A stretch of 55,915 bases of DNA from Burkholderiales bacterium (GCA_013044035.1 JABEVE010000010.1:1-55915), one strand, 5' to 3'. Positions 46,585-55,803 are shown, counted from the first letter of the stretch. Program-made: numbers and translations. The notes: a model not told the origin generated them from the sequence alone.

Positions 46585-48123
46585 TCAGATCGTGCGCGCC
46601 TCGACCTGCATCTCGACCTGCATCGCGGCTTCGGCGCGCAAGCTGTCGAGATCCCGGCCGAGGCTGGCGACGGCCAACAAGCGCCCGCCCTGGAAGTAGC
46701 GGCAGAGGTAACTGCCGGTGGCTGGGTCGCCCTCCTCCTCGACGCGGTCCCACTGTTGCGCATGGCCCACGTAGTTGAGGGCCACGTCGCCATGCTGGCT
46801 CCAGAAGAATGGCATGCTGCGGAAGGGTTCGGCGTAGCCCAGGATATTGCGCGCAGCCTGCCGCCCCTGGGCCTGCGCCACGGCCCAGTGCTCGATGCGC
46901 AGGCGCCCGCCGCCAGCCGCGTCGGGCCAGTTGGCAACGTCGCCGGCGGCGTACACATCGGGCGCGCTGGTGGCAAGGAAGGCATCGACCACGATGCCGT
47001 TGTCCACCTGTAAGCCGGCCTGCTGCGCCAGCGTCACATCCGGTCGCACGCCGATGCCGAACACCACCAGATCGGCACCCACTTGCGTGCCGTCGTCGAG
47101 TTCCACCGAGGCGGTATGGATGGCCGCCGGCTTGCGCCCGAGGTGAAACACCGTGCCCATGGCGTCGTGCACGCGGCGCACATGATCCGCCAGGCGCGGG
47201 CCGAACACCCGTGCCAGCGGCTGCGCCTCGGGGGCGACGACATGCACCTCCACCCCGCGTGCGCGCAGCGACGCGGCGGCTTCCAGGCCGATGAAGCTGG
47301 CGCCCACCACCACGGCCCGCCGCGCCCCGGCATCGATGCCGGCAAGGATGGCACGCACATCGGCCAGGGTGCGCAAGGTGTGCACGTGGGCGCGGTCGGC
47401 GCCGGGCAGGGCCGGTTGCACCGGCAATGCGCCGGTGGCCAGCAGCAGCGCACCGTAGTTCAGGCTGCGGCCGTCGGCGCAATGCAGACGGTGCGCGGCA
47501 GTCTCGAGCGCGATGACGCGCCGGCCGGTGAGCAGCGTGATGCCGTGCTCGCGCCAATAGTCCTCGGGACGCAGGGGTAGCCAGTCGTCCGGCGCATGAC
47601 CGGCGAGGTAGTCCTTCGACAAATTGGGCCGGTCCAGCGGCGCGCTGGCCTCGGCCCCCAACAGGGTGACGGGCCCGGCATAGCCGAACTCGCGCAGGCC
47701 GCTGGCCGCCGCTTCGCCGGCTGCGCCGGCGCCGACGATGGCGACCGAAGCCGGGCTGCGCGGTGGTTTGGCCGCGGGCTCCGGTTGCCGCCGGTCGCGG
47801 GCGTACGCCTTGCCACCCAGCACCTCCACCGCCCAGCAGGCCAGCGGGCTCAGGCCCGGCGGCCCGAGCACGGCACCAGTGCGCAGCGAAAAACAGGCAT
47901 GGTGCCAGGGGCAGCGCACGGTCTCGCCCACCACCAGGCCCTCGGCCAAGGGCCCGCTGTAATGGCTGCAGGTGGCCGCCACCGCATGCAGTGCCTCGCC
48001 GCGCCGCACCAGCATCGCCGCCTGCCCGTCCATCTGGCCGAGCAGGGGCTCGCCATCGCGCAAGGCGGCGAGTTCCACGCCTTGTGAGAAATCGGGGCCG
48101 GTCAGTTCGTGGTCATCGCCCAT
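46585..48123 (-). CDS. Rieske-FAD oxidoreductase (AIF-like fusion)
   Basis: The product is 512 residues. Residues of about 10-105 are a Rieske ferredoxin domain with 2Fe-2S ligands C52, H54, C71 and H74 (CSH...CPWHHACF). Then follow FAD and NADH Rossmann motifs (SVAIVGAGAAGEAAASGL; AVVVGASFIGLEAAASLRARG) and the closing VYAAGDVA. The layout matches AIF-like ferredoxin reductases that pass electrons from NAD(P)H. AGGAG six bases upstream of 48123 sets the start. It diverges from the sulfur operon over 227 bp; a link with sulfite reduction is only inferred. Confidence 0.9.
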   Translation of the reverse strand: MGDDHELTGPDFSQGVELAALRDGEPLLGQMDGQAAMLVRRGEALHAVAATCSHYSGPLAEGLVVGETVRCPWHHACFSLRTGAVLGPPGLSPLACWAVEVLGGKAYARDRRQPEPAAKPPRSPASVAIVGAGAAGEAAASGLREFGYAGPVTLLGAEASAPLDRPNLSKDYLAGHAPDDWLPLRPEDYWREHGITLLTGRRVIALETAAHRLHCADGRSLNYGALLLATGALPVQPALPGADRAHVHTLRTLADVRAILAGIDAGARRAVVVGASFIGLEAAASLRARGVEVHVVAPEAQPLARVFGPRLADHVRRVHDAMGTVFHLGRKPAAIHTASVELDDGTQVGADLVVFGIGVRPDVTLAQQAGLQVDNGIVVDAFLATSAPDVYAAGDVANWPDAAGGGRLRIEHWAVAQAQGRQAARNILGYAEPFRSMPFFWSQHGDVALNYVGHAQQWDRVEEEGDPATGSYLCRYFQGGRLLAVASLGRDLDSLRAEAAMQVEMQVEARTI

Positions 48124-48212
48124 GCTCATCTCCTGGCTTGCGCCATGCCCCTGTGGGATGCGCATCGGCGCAGCAGTGCATCCAGGCAACTTCAAGCCCA
48201 AGCCCGCGCCGA

Positions 48213-48232
48213 CGCGCCTTCCGGAAGGCGCG
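48213..48232. promoter_or_regulatory. 20-base perfect palindrome in the divergent region before the sulfur operon
   Basis: CGCGCCTTCC is followed directly by its reverse complement GGAAGGCGCG. It sits 118 bases upstream of the permease start and 90 bases upstream of the Rieske oxidoreductase start. It may be an operator or an extruded hairpin. I saw no clear CysB-type site. Confidence 0.35.
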
Positions 48233-48350
48233 AACCGACGTTCGGGATCGCGGCCTTATATCGTCTGGCATCTAACGGTATGAGAAGACTGTACTTCGCT
48301 TTGGCGGGATCCATCCCTAGGATGTTTGCAACCCTTGCCACAACCTTGCC

Positions 48351-49118
48351 ATGCAGATCCAAGCCACCTACTTCGGCCTCGCCGCGGGCGTCCTGATCGG
48401 CGCCACGGGGGTCGGTGCAGGGTCGTTGATGACACCGTTGCTGCTCGGCGTGTTCCGGCTCGATCTGCCCGTGGCGATCGGCACCGATCTCTGGTTTGCC
48501 GCGCTCACCAAGCTTTCCGGCGCCGCCGCGCACCAGCGTCATGGGCATGTCGATCGCCGTATTGCCGGGCTGATGCTCGCCGGCAGCCTGCCCGCGGCGC
48601 TCATCACCCTCGCGGCGATGCAGATCTCGGGTGTCGGCAAGGCCTGGTTCGGCGTGCTCAGCCTGGCTCTCGGCACCGCCTTGCTGCTCACCGCGGTCGC
48701 ATTGATGTCACGCGGGTTTTGGCAGCGGCTGGCGCTGCGGCTCGAGGCGCGCTTGCCGCCCTCGCGCAAGCCGGGCTTGACCGTCGTCCTGGGTGCGTTG
48801 CTGGGCGTGCTGGTCACGCTCAGTTCGGTGGGCGCCGGGGCCATCGGCTCGCTGTGCATTCTTCTGCTCTATCCGCGTTTGTCGACACGGCAACTGGTCG
48901 GTACCGACATCGCCCATGCCGTGCCGCTCACCCTGGTGGCGGGCATCGGCCATGCGGCGATGGGCCATGTCGACTGGCCGCTGCTGGTGGCGCTGCTGCT
49001 GGGCTCGGTGCCCGGCATCTGGCTCGGTGCCCAACTCACCCGTTTTCTTCCCGAGCGCATCACCCGCATGCTGCTTTCGGCCACGCTGGCGTTCGCCGGT
49101 TTCAAGATCATTGCCTGA
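48351..49118 (+). CDS. TauE/SafE-family permease (probable sulfite/sulfate transport)
   Basis: The product is 255 residues with about eight hydrophobic segments. The repeated GATGVGAGSLMTPLLL and LSSVGAGAIGSLCILLLYP motifs are typical of the DUF81/TauE/SafE family of sulfite, sulfoacetate or sulfate-related permeases. It lies 5 bp before cysI and therefore heads the sulfur assimilation operon; a role in sulfate uptake or sulfite export in that pathway is a reasonable inference. No good ribosome site is seen before the ATG. Confidence 0.88.
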   Translation: MQIQATYFGLAAGVLIGATGVGAGSLMTPLLLGVFRLDLPVAIGTDLWFAALTKLSGAAAHQRHGHVDRRIAGLMLAGSLPAALITLAAMQISGVGKAWFGVLSLALGTALLLTAVALMSRGFWQRLALRLEARLPPSRKPGLTVVLGALLGVLVTLSSVGAGAIGSLCILLLYPRLSTRQLVGTDIAHAVPLTLVAGIGHAAMGHVDWPLLVALLLGSVPGIWLGAQLTRFLPERITRMLLSATLAFAGFKIIA

Positions 49119-49123
49119 GCGCC

Positions 49124-50980
49124 ATGTACCAGTACACCGATTTCGACCGCCGCTTCATCCGCGCCCGCGCCGCCCAATACCGCGACCAGCTCGAACGCCA
49201 TCTCGCCGGCAGCCTGGGCGACGAGGAGTTCAAGCCGCTGCGCCTGCAAAACGGCTGGTACATCCAGCGCCATGCGCCCATGCTGCGCGTGGCCATTCCC
49301 TACGGCGCGCTGGCGAGCCGGCAACTGCGCGCCCTGGCCGACATCGCCGAGGAGTACGACCGTGGCTACGGCCACTTCACGACGCGCCAGAACCTGCAGT
49401 ACAACTGGATCGCCCTGAGCGACAGCGCCGACGTCATGGACCGCCTCGCCGCGGTGGACATGCACGGCATCCAGACCAGCGGCAACTGCGTGCGCAATAT
49501 CAGCAGCGACGTGTTCGCCGGCATCGCGCCGGACGAGATCGTCGATCCGCGACCGTTCTGCGAGATCCTGCGGCAGTGGAGCACCCTGCACCCCGAGTTC
49601 GCCTACCTGCCGCGCAAGTTCAAGATCGCCGTGAGCGGTGCGCGCGAAGACCGCGTTGCCGCCGGCTGGTACGACATCGGCCTGCAGGCGCTGAGCGACG
49701 ACGACGGCCAGATCGGGTTTCGCGTGCAGGTGGGCGGCGGCATGGGCCGCACGCCGATGATCGGCGCCGTCATCCGCGACTTTCTGCCCTGGCCGCAGTT
49801 GCTGGTGTACGTCGAGGCCATCCTGCGCGTCTACAACAGCTACGGGCGGCGTGACAACATCTGGAAGGCGCGCATCAAGATGCTGGTGAAGGCCGAGGGC
49901 GCGCGCTTCACCGAGGCGGTCGAACGCGAGTTCGCCGACATCCTGCAGCGCGATCTGGGCGGCGACGCGCATCTCATCACCCTGCACGAATTCAACCGCG
50001 TGGCGTCGCAGTTTGCGCCGCCCCGAGGTGTGCGGCTGGACGCGTCGGATGCGGCCGCTGCCCGGTCCACGGCTGCCGCGCACGAGTTGGCCCACGCACG
50101 CTGGCTGCAGCGCAACGTGCACCCCCACCGCTTTGCCGGCTTGCGCGCCGTGACCCTGTCGCTCAAGCGCGCGGGCCAGGCGCCGGGCGACGTCACGGCG
50201 CCGCAGATGCGGGTCGCCGCCGACCTCGCCGATCGCTACAGCCACGGCGAGCTGCGCGTGAGCCACGAGCAGAACCTGGTGCTGCCCTGGGTCAGCACCG
50301 CCGCCCTGCATGCGCTGTGGCAGGATGCGCGGGAAGCCGGCTTCGCCACCCCCAACATCGGCCTGCTGACCGACATGATCGCCTGCCCCGGCGGTGATTT
50401 CTGCTCCCTGGCGAATGCCCGCTCCATTCCCATCGCGGCCGCCATCACCGAGCGCCACACCGACCTCGACGAGCTGTTCGACATCGGCGACATCGACCTC
50501 AACATCAGCGGCTGCATCAATTCCTGCGGCCATCACCACAGCGGCCACATCGGCATCCTCGGCGTCGACAAGGACGGCGCCGAGTGGTACCAGATCACCG
50601 TGGGTGGCGCCGATGGGTCGGAGATCGGCGGCGCGGCCTTGCCCGGCAAGATCATCGGCCCGTCATTCGCGGCCGAGGAAGTGCCGGATGTGGTCGAGGC
50701 CTTGATCACCCTGTATCTGCAGCAGCGCCAGCCCGGCGAGCTGTTCGTGGCCTTCGCCCGCCGCGTCGGTGCGCAGCCGTTCAAGACGGCGGCCGATGCC
50801 GTGCGCCGCGCGACCGCGGCACCGGAACGTCCCCAGGCCACCGCCACGCAGCCGACGGCCACCGCAGATCAGAACGCCGCTGGCGCCCTGCCGGCTTTGC
50901 ACGAGCGTCCCCAAGGCCGGCTGGCCGATCCGTCTCCCGTGGCGGTCAATGCAAGCCGGGACGGCCCCGCGTTTTCCTAA
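49124..50980 (+). CDS. cysI: Sulfite (nitrite/sulfite) reductase hemoprotein
   Basis: The product is 618 residues and reduces sulfite to sulfide at coupled siroheme and 4Fe-4S centres. Cluster cysteines are at about 421 and 427 (ACPGGDFCSLA) and 464 and 468 (SGCINSCGHHHSGHIG). RQNLQYNWI, QTSGNCVRNISSDVFAG and FRVQVGGGMGRTPMIG are conserved. No CysJ flavoprotein gene accompanies it, so ferredoxin or a separate reductase may supply electrons. About 60 residues after VGAQPFKTAADAVRR are an alanine/threonine/proline-rich tail beyond the usual end. The stop of the permease is 5 bp upstream. Confidence 0.94.
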   Translation: MYQYTDFDRRFIRARAAQYRDQLERHLAGSLGDEEFKPLRLQNGWYIQRHAPMLRVAIPYGALASRQLRALADIAEEYDRGYGHFTTRQNLQYNWIALSDSADVMDRLAAVDMHGIQTSGNCVRNISSDVFAGIAPDEIVDPRPFCEILRQWSTLHPEFAYLPRKFKIAVSGAREDRVAAGWYDIGLQALSDDDGQIGFRVQVGGGMGRTPMIGAVIRDFLPWPQLLVYVEAILRVYNSYGRRDNIWKARIKMLVKAEGARFTEAVEREFADILQRDLGGDAHLITLHEFNRVASQFAPPRGVRLDASDAAAARSTAAAHELAHARWLQRNVHPHRFAGLRAVTLSLKRAGQAPGDVTAPQMRVAADLADRYSHGELRVSHEQNLVLPWVSTAALHALWQDAREAGFATPNIGLLTDMIACPGGDFCSLANARSIPIAAAITERHTDLDELFDIGDIDLNISGCINSCGHHHSGHIGILGVDKDGAEWYQITVGGADGSEIGGAALPGKIIGPSFAAEEVPDVVEALITLYLQQRQPGELFVAFARRVGAQPFKTAADAVRRATAAPERPQATATQPTATADQNAAGALPALHERPQGRLADPSPVAVNASRDGPAFS

Positions 50981-50992
50981 GGAATTCCGCAC

Positions 50993-51601
50993 ATGAGATT
51001 CATCACGTCCGAAGACGGCATCCCCGCTGCCACAGAGCCGGCGCCAGGCGCAGGCGGGCGTCGTCTGTTCACACCCGAGCAATGGCAGACGGCCGCCGCC
51101 ACGGCCTGGCCCCTGCATGAGCCCGCCGGGTTGGTGCTTGCCAACGACGTCGACGTGCGCACCCTCGCCATCGATCTGTCGCGCTTCGTCAGCATCGACC
51201 TGCAATTTCCCAAATGGACCGATGGCCGCGCCTATTCCCAGGCACGGTTGTTGCGGACGCGCCTGGGCTATCGCGGCGACCTGCGCGCCACCGGCGATGT
51301 GCTGGTGGACATGGCGCTGCCGCTGGCGCGCACCGGGTTCGACACCGCGCTGCTGCGACCCGGCCAGAGCCTGCAGGACGCGCAGCGGGCGCTGCGGTTT
51401 TTCGAGGGACTGTTGCCGGAGTTCGACGACGCGCCGGCATGGCGCGGCCTGCACCCGCAGCCCGTCTACTACCAGGGTGACGTGCTCGACCCCCATCCGC
51501 ATTTTTTGAAAATCCCCTCGGGTCCGCCCCGCCGGAACGAGCACCACAAGCAGGATGCCAGTCGCGGCCGGCCTGGCATGACCCTGGACGTTGCCGCATG
51601 A
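50993..51601 (+). CDS. DUF934 family protein of the sulfur assimilation operon
   Basis: The product is 202 residues. The conserved core is FPKWTDGRAYSQARLLRTRLGYRGDLRATGDVLVDM, followed by LARTGFDTALLRPGQ. DUF934 genes regularly sit between cysI and cysH in proteobacteria and have been proposed to act with sulfite reductase, but no activity is established. AAGGAA 8-9 bases upstream is a good ribosome site. Its stop overlaps the cysH start (ATGA). About 25 polar residues at the end appear to be an extension. Confidence 0.9.
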   Translation: MRFITSEDGIPAATEPAPGAGGRRLFTPEQWQTAAATAWPLHEPAGLVLANDVDVRTLAIDLSRFVSIDLQFPKWTDGRAYSQARLLRTRLGYRGDLRATGDVLVDMALPLARTGFDTALLRPGQSLQDAQRALRFFEGLLPEFDDAPAWRGLHPQPVYYQGDVLDPHPHFLKIPSGPPRRNEHHKQDASRGRPGMTLDVAA

Positions 51602-52458
51602 ACCGCGCCATCGTCATCGCGGCATCGTCCGGTTCGGCGCCTGCCCTGTATGCCAAGCCCAGTGCCGACTTCGGCCAGCGCGAGCAGGACGCGCTCGCCA
51701 CGCTGCGCGCGGCAGCGCAGGAATTCGCCGGACGCATCGTGCAGGCCACCAGTCTGGGTGCGGAGGACATGGTCCTGACCGACCTGATCGCGCGGCATGC
51801 GCTGCCCATCGCCATCGCCACGCTGGACACCGGCATGCTGCACGGCGAGACCCTGGAACTGCTGGCCCGCGCGCAGCGGCACTACGACCTGGAGATCGAA
51901 GCCTGGCGCCCCGATGCGGATGCGGCGCGCGACTTTGTCGCCCGCCACGGGCCGCAGGCCATGCGCACCAGCGTCGATCTGCGCCACGCCTGCTGCGCCC
52001 TGCGCAAGCTCGAACCCCTGTCGCGCATGCTGCAGGGCCGCGCGGCCTGGGTGACGGGGCTGCGCCGCGAACAGTCGCCTGCGCGTGGCCAGGTCGCTGG
52101 GCGCGAGGCCGACGCGCAGGGCCGCATCAAGCTCAGCCCGCTGCTCGACTGGACGCAAGGCGACGTGTGGCACTACATCGCGCTGCACGCCGTGCCCTAC
52201 AACCCGCTGCACGACCAATTCTTTCCCAGCATCGGCTGCGCCCCATGCACCCGTGCCGTCGCGCTGGGCGAGGACATCCGCGCCGGGCGCTGGTGGTGGG
52301 AGCAGGAGGGGGCGAAGGAGTGCGGCCTGCACGTCGAGCAACGCCCCGGTGACCGCGACCCGCACGACAGCCCGCACGCAATCGCTGCAGACGGTCCCAC
52401 CACGAAACCGATCGCCCAACCCACCATCGCCACGGAACCCGCCGGAGCCCGCGCATGA
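51598..52458 (+). CDS. cysH: Phosphoadenosine/adenosine phosphosulfate reductase (APS type)
   Basis: The product is 286 residues. The PP-loop reductase fold has TSLGAEDMVLTDLI and LDTGMLH. Paired cysteines C132/C133 and C214/C217 are the 4Fe-4S ligands that distinguish APS reductases from PAPS reductases, and the catalytic cysteine is C242 (KECGLH). With CysDN and no APS kinase gene, APS is the expected substrate, yielding sulfite for CysI. The start overlaps DUF934 and the end overlaps cysD by 4 bases. Confidence 0.93.
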   Translation: MNRAIVIAASSGSAPALYAKPSADFGQREQDALATLRAAAQEFAGRIVQATSLGAEDMVLTDLIARHALPIAIATLDTGMLHGETLELLARAQRHYDLEIEAWRPDADAARDFVARHGPQAMRTSVDLRHACCALRKLEPLSRMLQGRAAWVTGLRREQSPARGQVAGREADAQGRIKLSPLLDWTQGDVWHYIALHAVPYNPLHDQFFPSIGCAPCTRAVALGEDIRAGRWWWEQEGAKECGLHVEQRPGDRDPHDSPHAIAADGPTTKPIAQPTIATEPAGARA

Positions 52459-53414
52459 ACGCCCCTTTGGATCTCGAACGCCTCTTGCCGCAGATCGACC
52501 ACCGTCATCTCGACGCCCTCGAAGAGGAGGCCATCTACATCCTGCGCGAAGTGGCCGGTGGCTTCGAGCGCCCGGCCCTGCTGTTCTCGGGCGGCAAGGA
52601 TTCCTGCGTCGTGCTGCGCCTGGCGGAGAAGGCGTTCAAGCAGCGCCAGGCCAGCGGGGCTTACGCCGGCCGGCTGCCGTTCGCCTTGCTGCACGTCGAT
52701 ACCGGGCACAACTTTCCCGAGGTCATCGCGTTCCGCGACGCCCTCGTCAAGGCCTCGGGCGACGCGCTGATCGTCGCGCACCTGGACGAGTCCATCCGCC
52801 GCGGCACGGTGCGCCTGGGCCATGCGCTGGAATCGCGCAACCCGCACCAGAGCGTGGCCCTGCTCGAAGCCATCGAGCAGCACCGCTTCGACTGCCTCAT
52901 TGGCGGCGCGCGGCGCGACGAGGAAAAAGCGCGCGCCAAGGAGCGCATCTTCAGCCACCGCGATCACTTCGGCCAGTGGCAACCCAAGGAGCAGCGTCCC
53001 GAGTTGTGGTCGCTGTTCAACACGCGCTTGCGCCCGGGCGAGCATTTCCGCGCCTTCCCCATCAGCAACTGGACCGAACTGGACGTGTGGCTGTACATCG
53101 CCCGCGAGAACATCGCCCTGCCCAAGCTGTACTACAGCCATCCCCGCCGGGTGCTGCGCCGCAAGGGGCTGCTGGTGCCACTGACCGCGGTGACACCGCC
53201 GCAGCCCGGCGAAACAGTGGAGACCGCCCTGGTGCGGTTTCGCACCGTGGGCGACATGACCTGCACCTGCCCGGTGGAAAGTGCCGCAGCCAGTGCGACG
53301 GAAGTCGTCACCGAGACCCTGACCGCCACACTGAGCGAGCGCGGCGCCACGCGCATGGACGACCGCACCTCCGACGCTTCGATGGAGCGTCGCAAGAAAG
53401 AAGGCTATTTCTGA
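52455..53414 (+). CDS. cysD: Sulfate adenylyltransferase subunit 2
   Basis: The product is 319 residues, the adenylating subunit that makes APS from sulfate and ATP. The PP-loop SGGKDSCVVLRLAEKAF and LHVDTGHNFPEVIAFRD are intact, as are GGARRDEEKARAKERIFS, WTELDVWLYIARENI and the terminal MERRKKEGYF. It overlaps cysH (ATGA) and cysN (TGATG), so CysD and CysN are translationally coupled, as expected for a heterodimer. Confidence 0.96.
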   Translation: MNAPLDLERLLPQIDHRHLDALEEEAIYILREVAGGFERPALLFSGGKDSCVVLRLAEKAFKQRQASGAYAGRLPFALLHVDTGHNFPEVIAFRDALVKASGDALIVAHLDESIRRGTVRLGHALESRNPHQSVALLEAIEQHRFDCLIGGARRDEEKARAKERIFSHRDHFGQWQPKEQRPELWSLFNTRLRPGEHFRAFPISNWTELDVWLYIARENIALPKLYYSHPRRVLRRKGLLVPLTAVTPPQPGETVETALVRFRTVGDMTCTCPVESAAASATEVVTETLTATLSERGATRMDDRTSDASMERRKKEGYF

Positions 53415-54814
53415 TGAACACCCACAACGACGCCAGCAGCGAACACCGCCACAAGGCGCTGCGTTTTCTCACCGCCGGCAGCGTGGACGACGGCAAGAGC
53501 ACGCTGATCGGCCGCCTGCTGCTCGACAGCCGCGCCATCCTGGCCGACCAGCTCGACGCCCTGCATCGCCGCGCGGCGGGCGGCAGCATCGACCTGTCCC
53601 AGCTCACCGACGGGCTGGAGGCCGAGCGCGAGCAGGGCATCACCATCGACGTGGCCTACCGCTACTTCACCACGCCGCGGCGCAAGTTCATCATCGCCGA
53701 CGCCCCAGGCCACGAGCAGTACACGCGCAACATGGTGACGGCCGCCGCCGGCAGCGATGCCGCGGTGGTGCTGATCGACATCACCAAGCTCGACTGGCGT
53801 GCCGCGCCCGTGCGACTGCTGCCGCAAACCCGGCGCCACACCTTGCTGGCACACCTGCTGCGCCTGCCCTCCATCGTGTTCGCCGTGAACAAGCTCGACG
53901 CCGTGGACGATGCCGAGGCCGCATTCAGGGCAGTGCGCCATGCGCTGCTGGACTTCGCCGCCGGGGCCGGCATCGTGCCCGCCGGCATCGTGCCTGTGTC
54001 GGCGCTGCGCGGCGACAATATCGCCACCCAGGCCTCCTGGCCTTGGTACACCGGGCCGACCCTGCTGCAATTGCTCGAGGCCCTGCCCGCCGCCGAGGAG
54101 CCGCAGACCGGCGCGCTGTTGCTGCCGGTGCAATACGTGGCGCGCGAAGGCGGCGGCCTGGGCCACCAGCCACGCACGCTCTGGGGCCGCGTCGCCAGGG
54201 GCCGGGTCCGGCCTGGCGACAAGATTCGCATTCACCCCGGCGGCGAGACCGCCGAGGTCGTCGCGGTCTGGCATGCGGGTGTGGCCGTCGATGGCTGCGC
54301 CACCGGCCAGTCGGCCGGACTGGTGCTCGACCGCCAGGTGGACGTCTCGCGCGGCGACTGGATCATGGGCCTGGAGCCGGCGCAGGCCGTCGAGGTGGCC
54401 GTCGAGCCCGTTGACTCACTGCACCAGCTACCTCCCGAGTCGACCGCGTTGCCGCGGGCCGACGTTTCCTCGGCCCACTCGCACACTTCGCGGGGCACGC
54501 AGGAGTTCGGCGCCACCCTGGCGTGGCTGGATACCGAGCCGGCGACCATCGGCCGCAAGTACTGGTTGCGCCATGGCCACCGCTGGGTGGTGGGGCGCAT
54601 CACGGCCATCGCCAGCCGGCTGGACATCCACAGCCTGGCGGACGTCGACGCGCAGACGCTGGCGGTCAACGACATCGGCCGTGTGCGCCTGCAGGTGCAG
54701 TCGCCGCTGCCGCTGGAGAGCTTCGCCGACAACCGCGTGGCCGGGGCGATGATCGTCGTCGATCCCGCCACCCACCGCACCAGCGGCGCGTTGATGGTCG
54801 AGGCGCTGGCATGA
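53414..54814 (+). CDS. cysN: Sulfate adenylyltransferase subunit 1 (GTPase)
   Basis: The product is 466 residues. The EF-Tu-like GTPase motifs are TAGSVDDGKSTLIGRLL (G1), DAPGHEQYTRNM (G3) and NKLD (G4). GTP hydrolysis drives CysD. There is no C-terminal APS kinase (CysC) domain. About 30 residues rich in Ser, His, Pro and Thr (near nt 54405-54505) are inserted between the GDWIMG segment and ATLAWLDTEP, where homologues have a short linker. Confidence 0.95.
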   Translation: MNTHNDASSEHRHKALRFLTAGSVDDGKSTLIGRLLLDSRAILADQLDALHRRAAGGSIDLSQLTDGLEAEREQGITIDVAYRYFTTPRRKFIIADAPGHEQYTRNMVTAAAGSDAAVVLIDITKLDWRAAPVRLLPQTRRHTLLAHLLRLPSIVFAVNKLDAVDDAEAAFRAVRHALLDFAAGAGIVPAGIVPVSALRGDNIATQASWPWYTGPTLLQLLEALPAAEEPQTGALLLPVQYVAREGGGLGHQPRTLWGRVARGRVRPGDKIRIHPGGETAEVVAVWHAGVAVDGCATGQSAGLVLDRQVDVSRGDWIMGLEPAQAVEVAVEPVDSLHQLPPESTALPRADVSSAHSHTSRGTQEFGATLAWLDTEPATIGRKYWLRHGHRWVVGRITAIASRLDIHSLADVDAQTLAVNDIGRVRLQVQSPLPLESFADNRVAGAMIVVDPATHRTSGALMVEALA

Positions 54815-54848
54815 CGCGCGCCACGCCGCAAGCAGGCGGAGCACGCTG

Positions 54849-55799
54849 ATGGGCCGCATCGCCTTCATCGGCGCCGGCCCTGGCGCTGCCGATCTCATCA
54901 CCCTGCGCGGCGCCCGCCTGCTGGGCCAGGCCGACGTGGTCTTGAGCGATGCCCTGGTCGATCCGGCCCTGCGCGAGCTGGCGCCGCAGGCGACGTGGAT
55001 CGACGTCGGCAAGCGCGGCTTTCGTGGTGGCGCCGCGCAAGCCATGATCAACGCCCTGTTGCTGCGCCATGGGCGGGCACAGGCCCTGGTGGTGCGGCTC
55101 AAAGGCGGCGACCCCAGCATCTTCGGCCGGCTGGAGGAAGAGTTGCAGGCCGTTGCCGCCGCCGGCCTGCAGGCCGAGGTCGTGCCCGGAGTCACCGCCG
55201 CTCTGGCTGCGGCGGCCGATACCCGGCTGCCGCTCACGCGACGCGGGCATGGGCGCAGCGTCAGCCTCAGCACGGCCGTGACCTTCGAGCGCCTCCAGGC
55301 CACGGCTGCGTCACAGCCGCTCCCTGTGGCGGAGGAACAGGGGCCAGTGAACAGGAGTGCACCCGTTGGCGCGGCAGGCGATGAGCCGCGACGCAGGCTC
55401 GGCGCCGAGACTGCCGAGACAACGCGGGGCGACGCGACGCGTTCGCCGACCGGCACCGCGCCTGCCAGCCACAGCGCCGACACCGAAGTGTTCTACATGG
55501 CGGGACGGCAACTGGCCACCTTGTCGCGCCAGCTCATGGCCACCGGCTGGCCGGCCACGACACCAACCAGCGTCGTGTCGCGCGCGGGCTGCACCGACAG
55601 CCTGTACAGCGCCCACCCGCTGGCCGAACTCGGCCAAGCGGCGATGCTGCACCAGGGCCGCCCCACGGTGGTCATCGTCGGTGTCGGCGCCAGCCCGCCG
55701 GGTCCACGGGGGCCCTGCAGCGCGGCACGGCCTGCAGATCGAACTCCGTTGCACCCAGCCCAACCCCATCTCCATACCAACCCACTTCAAAACGACTGA
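54849..55799 (+). CDS. cobA: Uroporphyrinogen-III C-methyltransferase with a large insertion
   Basis: The product is 316 residues. It makes precorrin-2, the siroheme precursor that CysI needs. SAM-binding motifs are GAGPGAADLITLRGARLL and VVRLKGGDPSIFGRLEEEL, with PGVTAALAAAADTRLPLTRRG after them. Between SLSTAVT and EVFYMAG lies a 60-odd-residue Ala/Pro/Arg/Thr-rich stretch (about 146-210) that replaces the roughly 25-residue segment usual here, including the usual TGH motif. Activity is likely but less sure. It lies 34 bp after cysN. Confidence 0.88.
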   Translation: MGRIAFIGAGPGAADLITLRGARLLGQADVVLSDALVDPALRELAPQATWIDVGKRGFRGGAAQAMINALLLRHGRAQALVVRLKGGDPSIFGRLEEELQAVAAAGLQAEVVPGVTAALAAAADTRLPLTRRGHGRSVSLSTAVTFERLQATAASQPLPVAEEQGPVNRSAPVGAAGDEPRRRLGAETAETTRGDATRSPTGTAPASHSADTEVFYMAGRQLATLSRQLMATGWPATTPTSVVSRAGCTDSLYSAHPLAELGQAAMLHQGRPTVVIVGVGASPPGPRGPCSAARPADRTPLHPAQPHLHTNPLQND

Positions 55800-55803
55800 C
55801 ACC

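Noticed and set aside
48326-49123. Upstream extension of the cysI frame through the permease gene
   Set aside because: The extension is in a shifted frame of the TauE/SafE gene and has no homology; CysI proteins start near MYQYTDFDRRFI.
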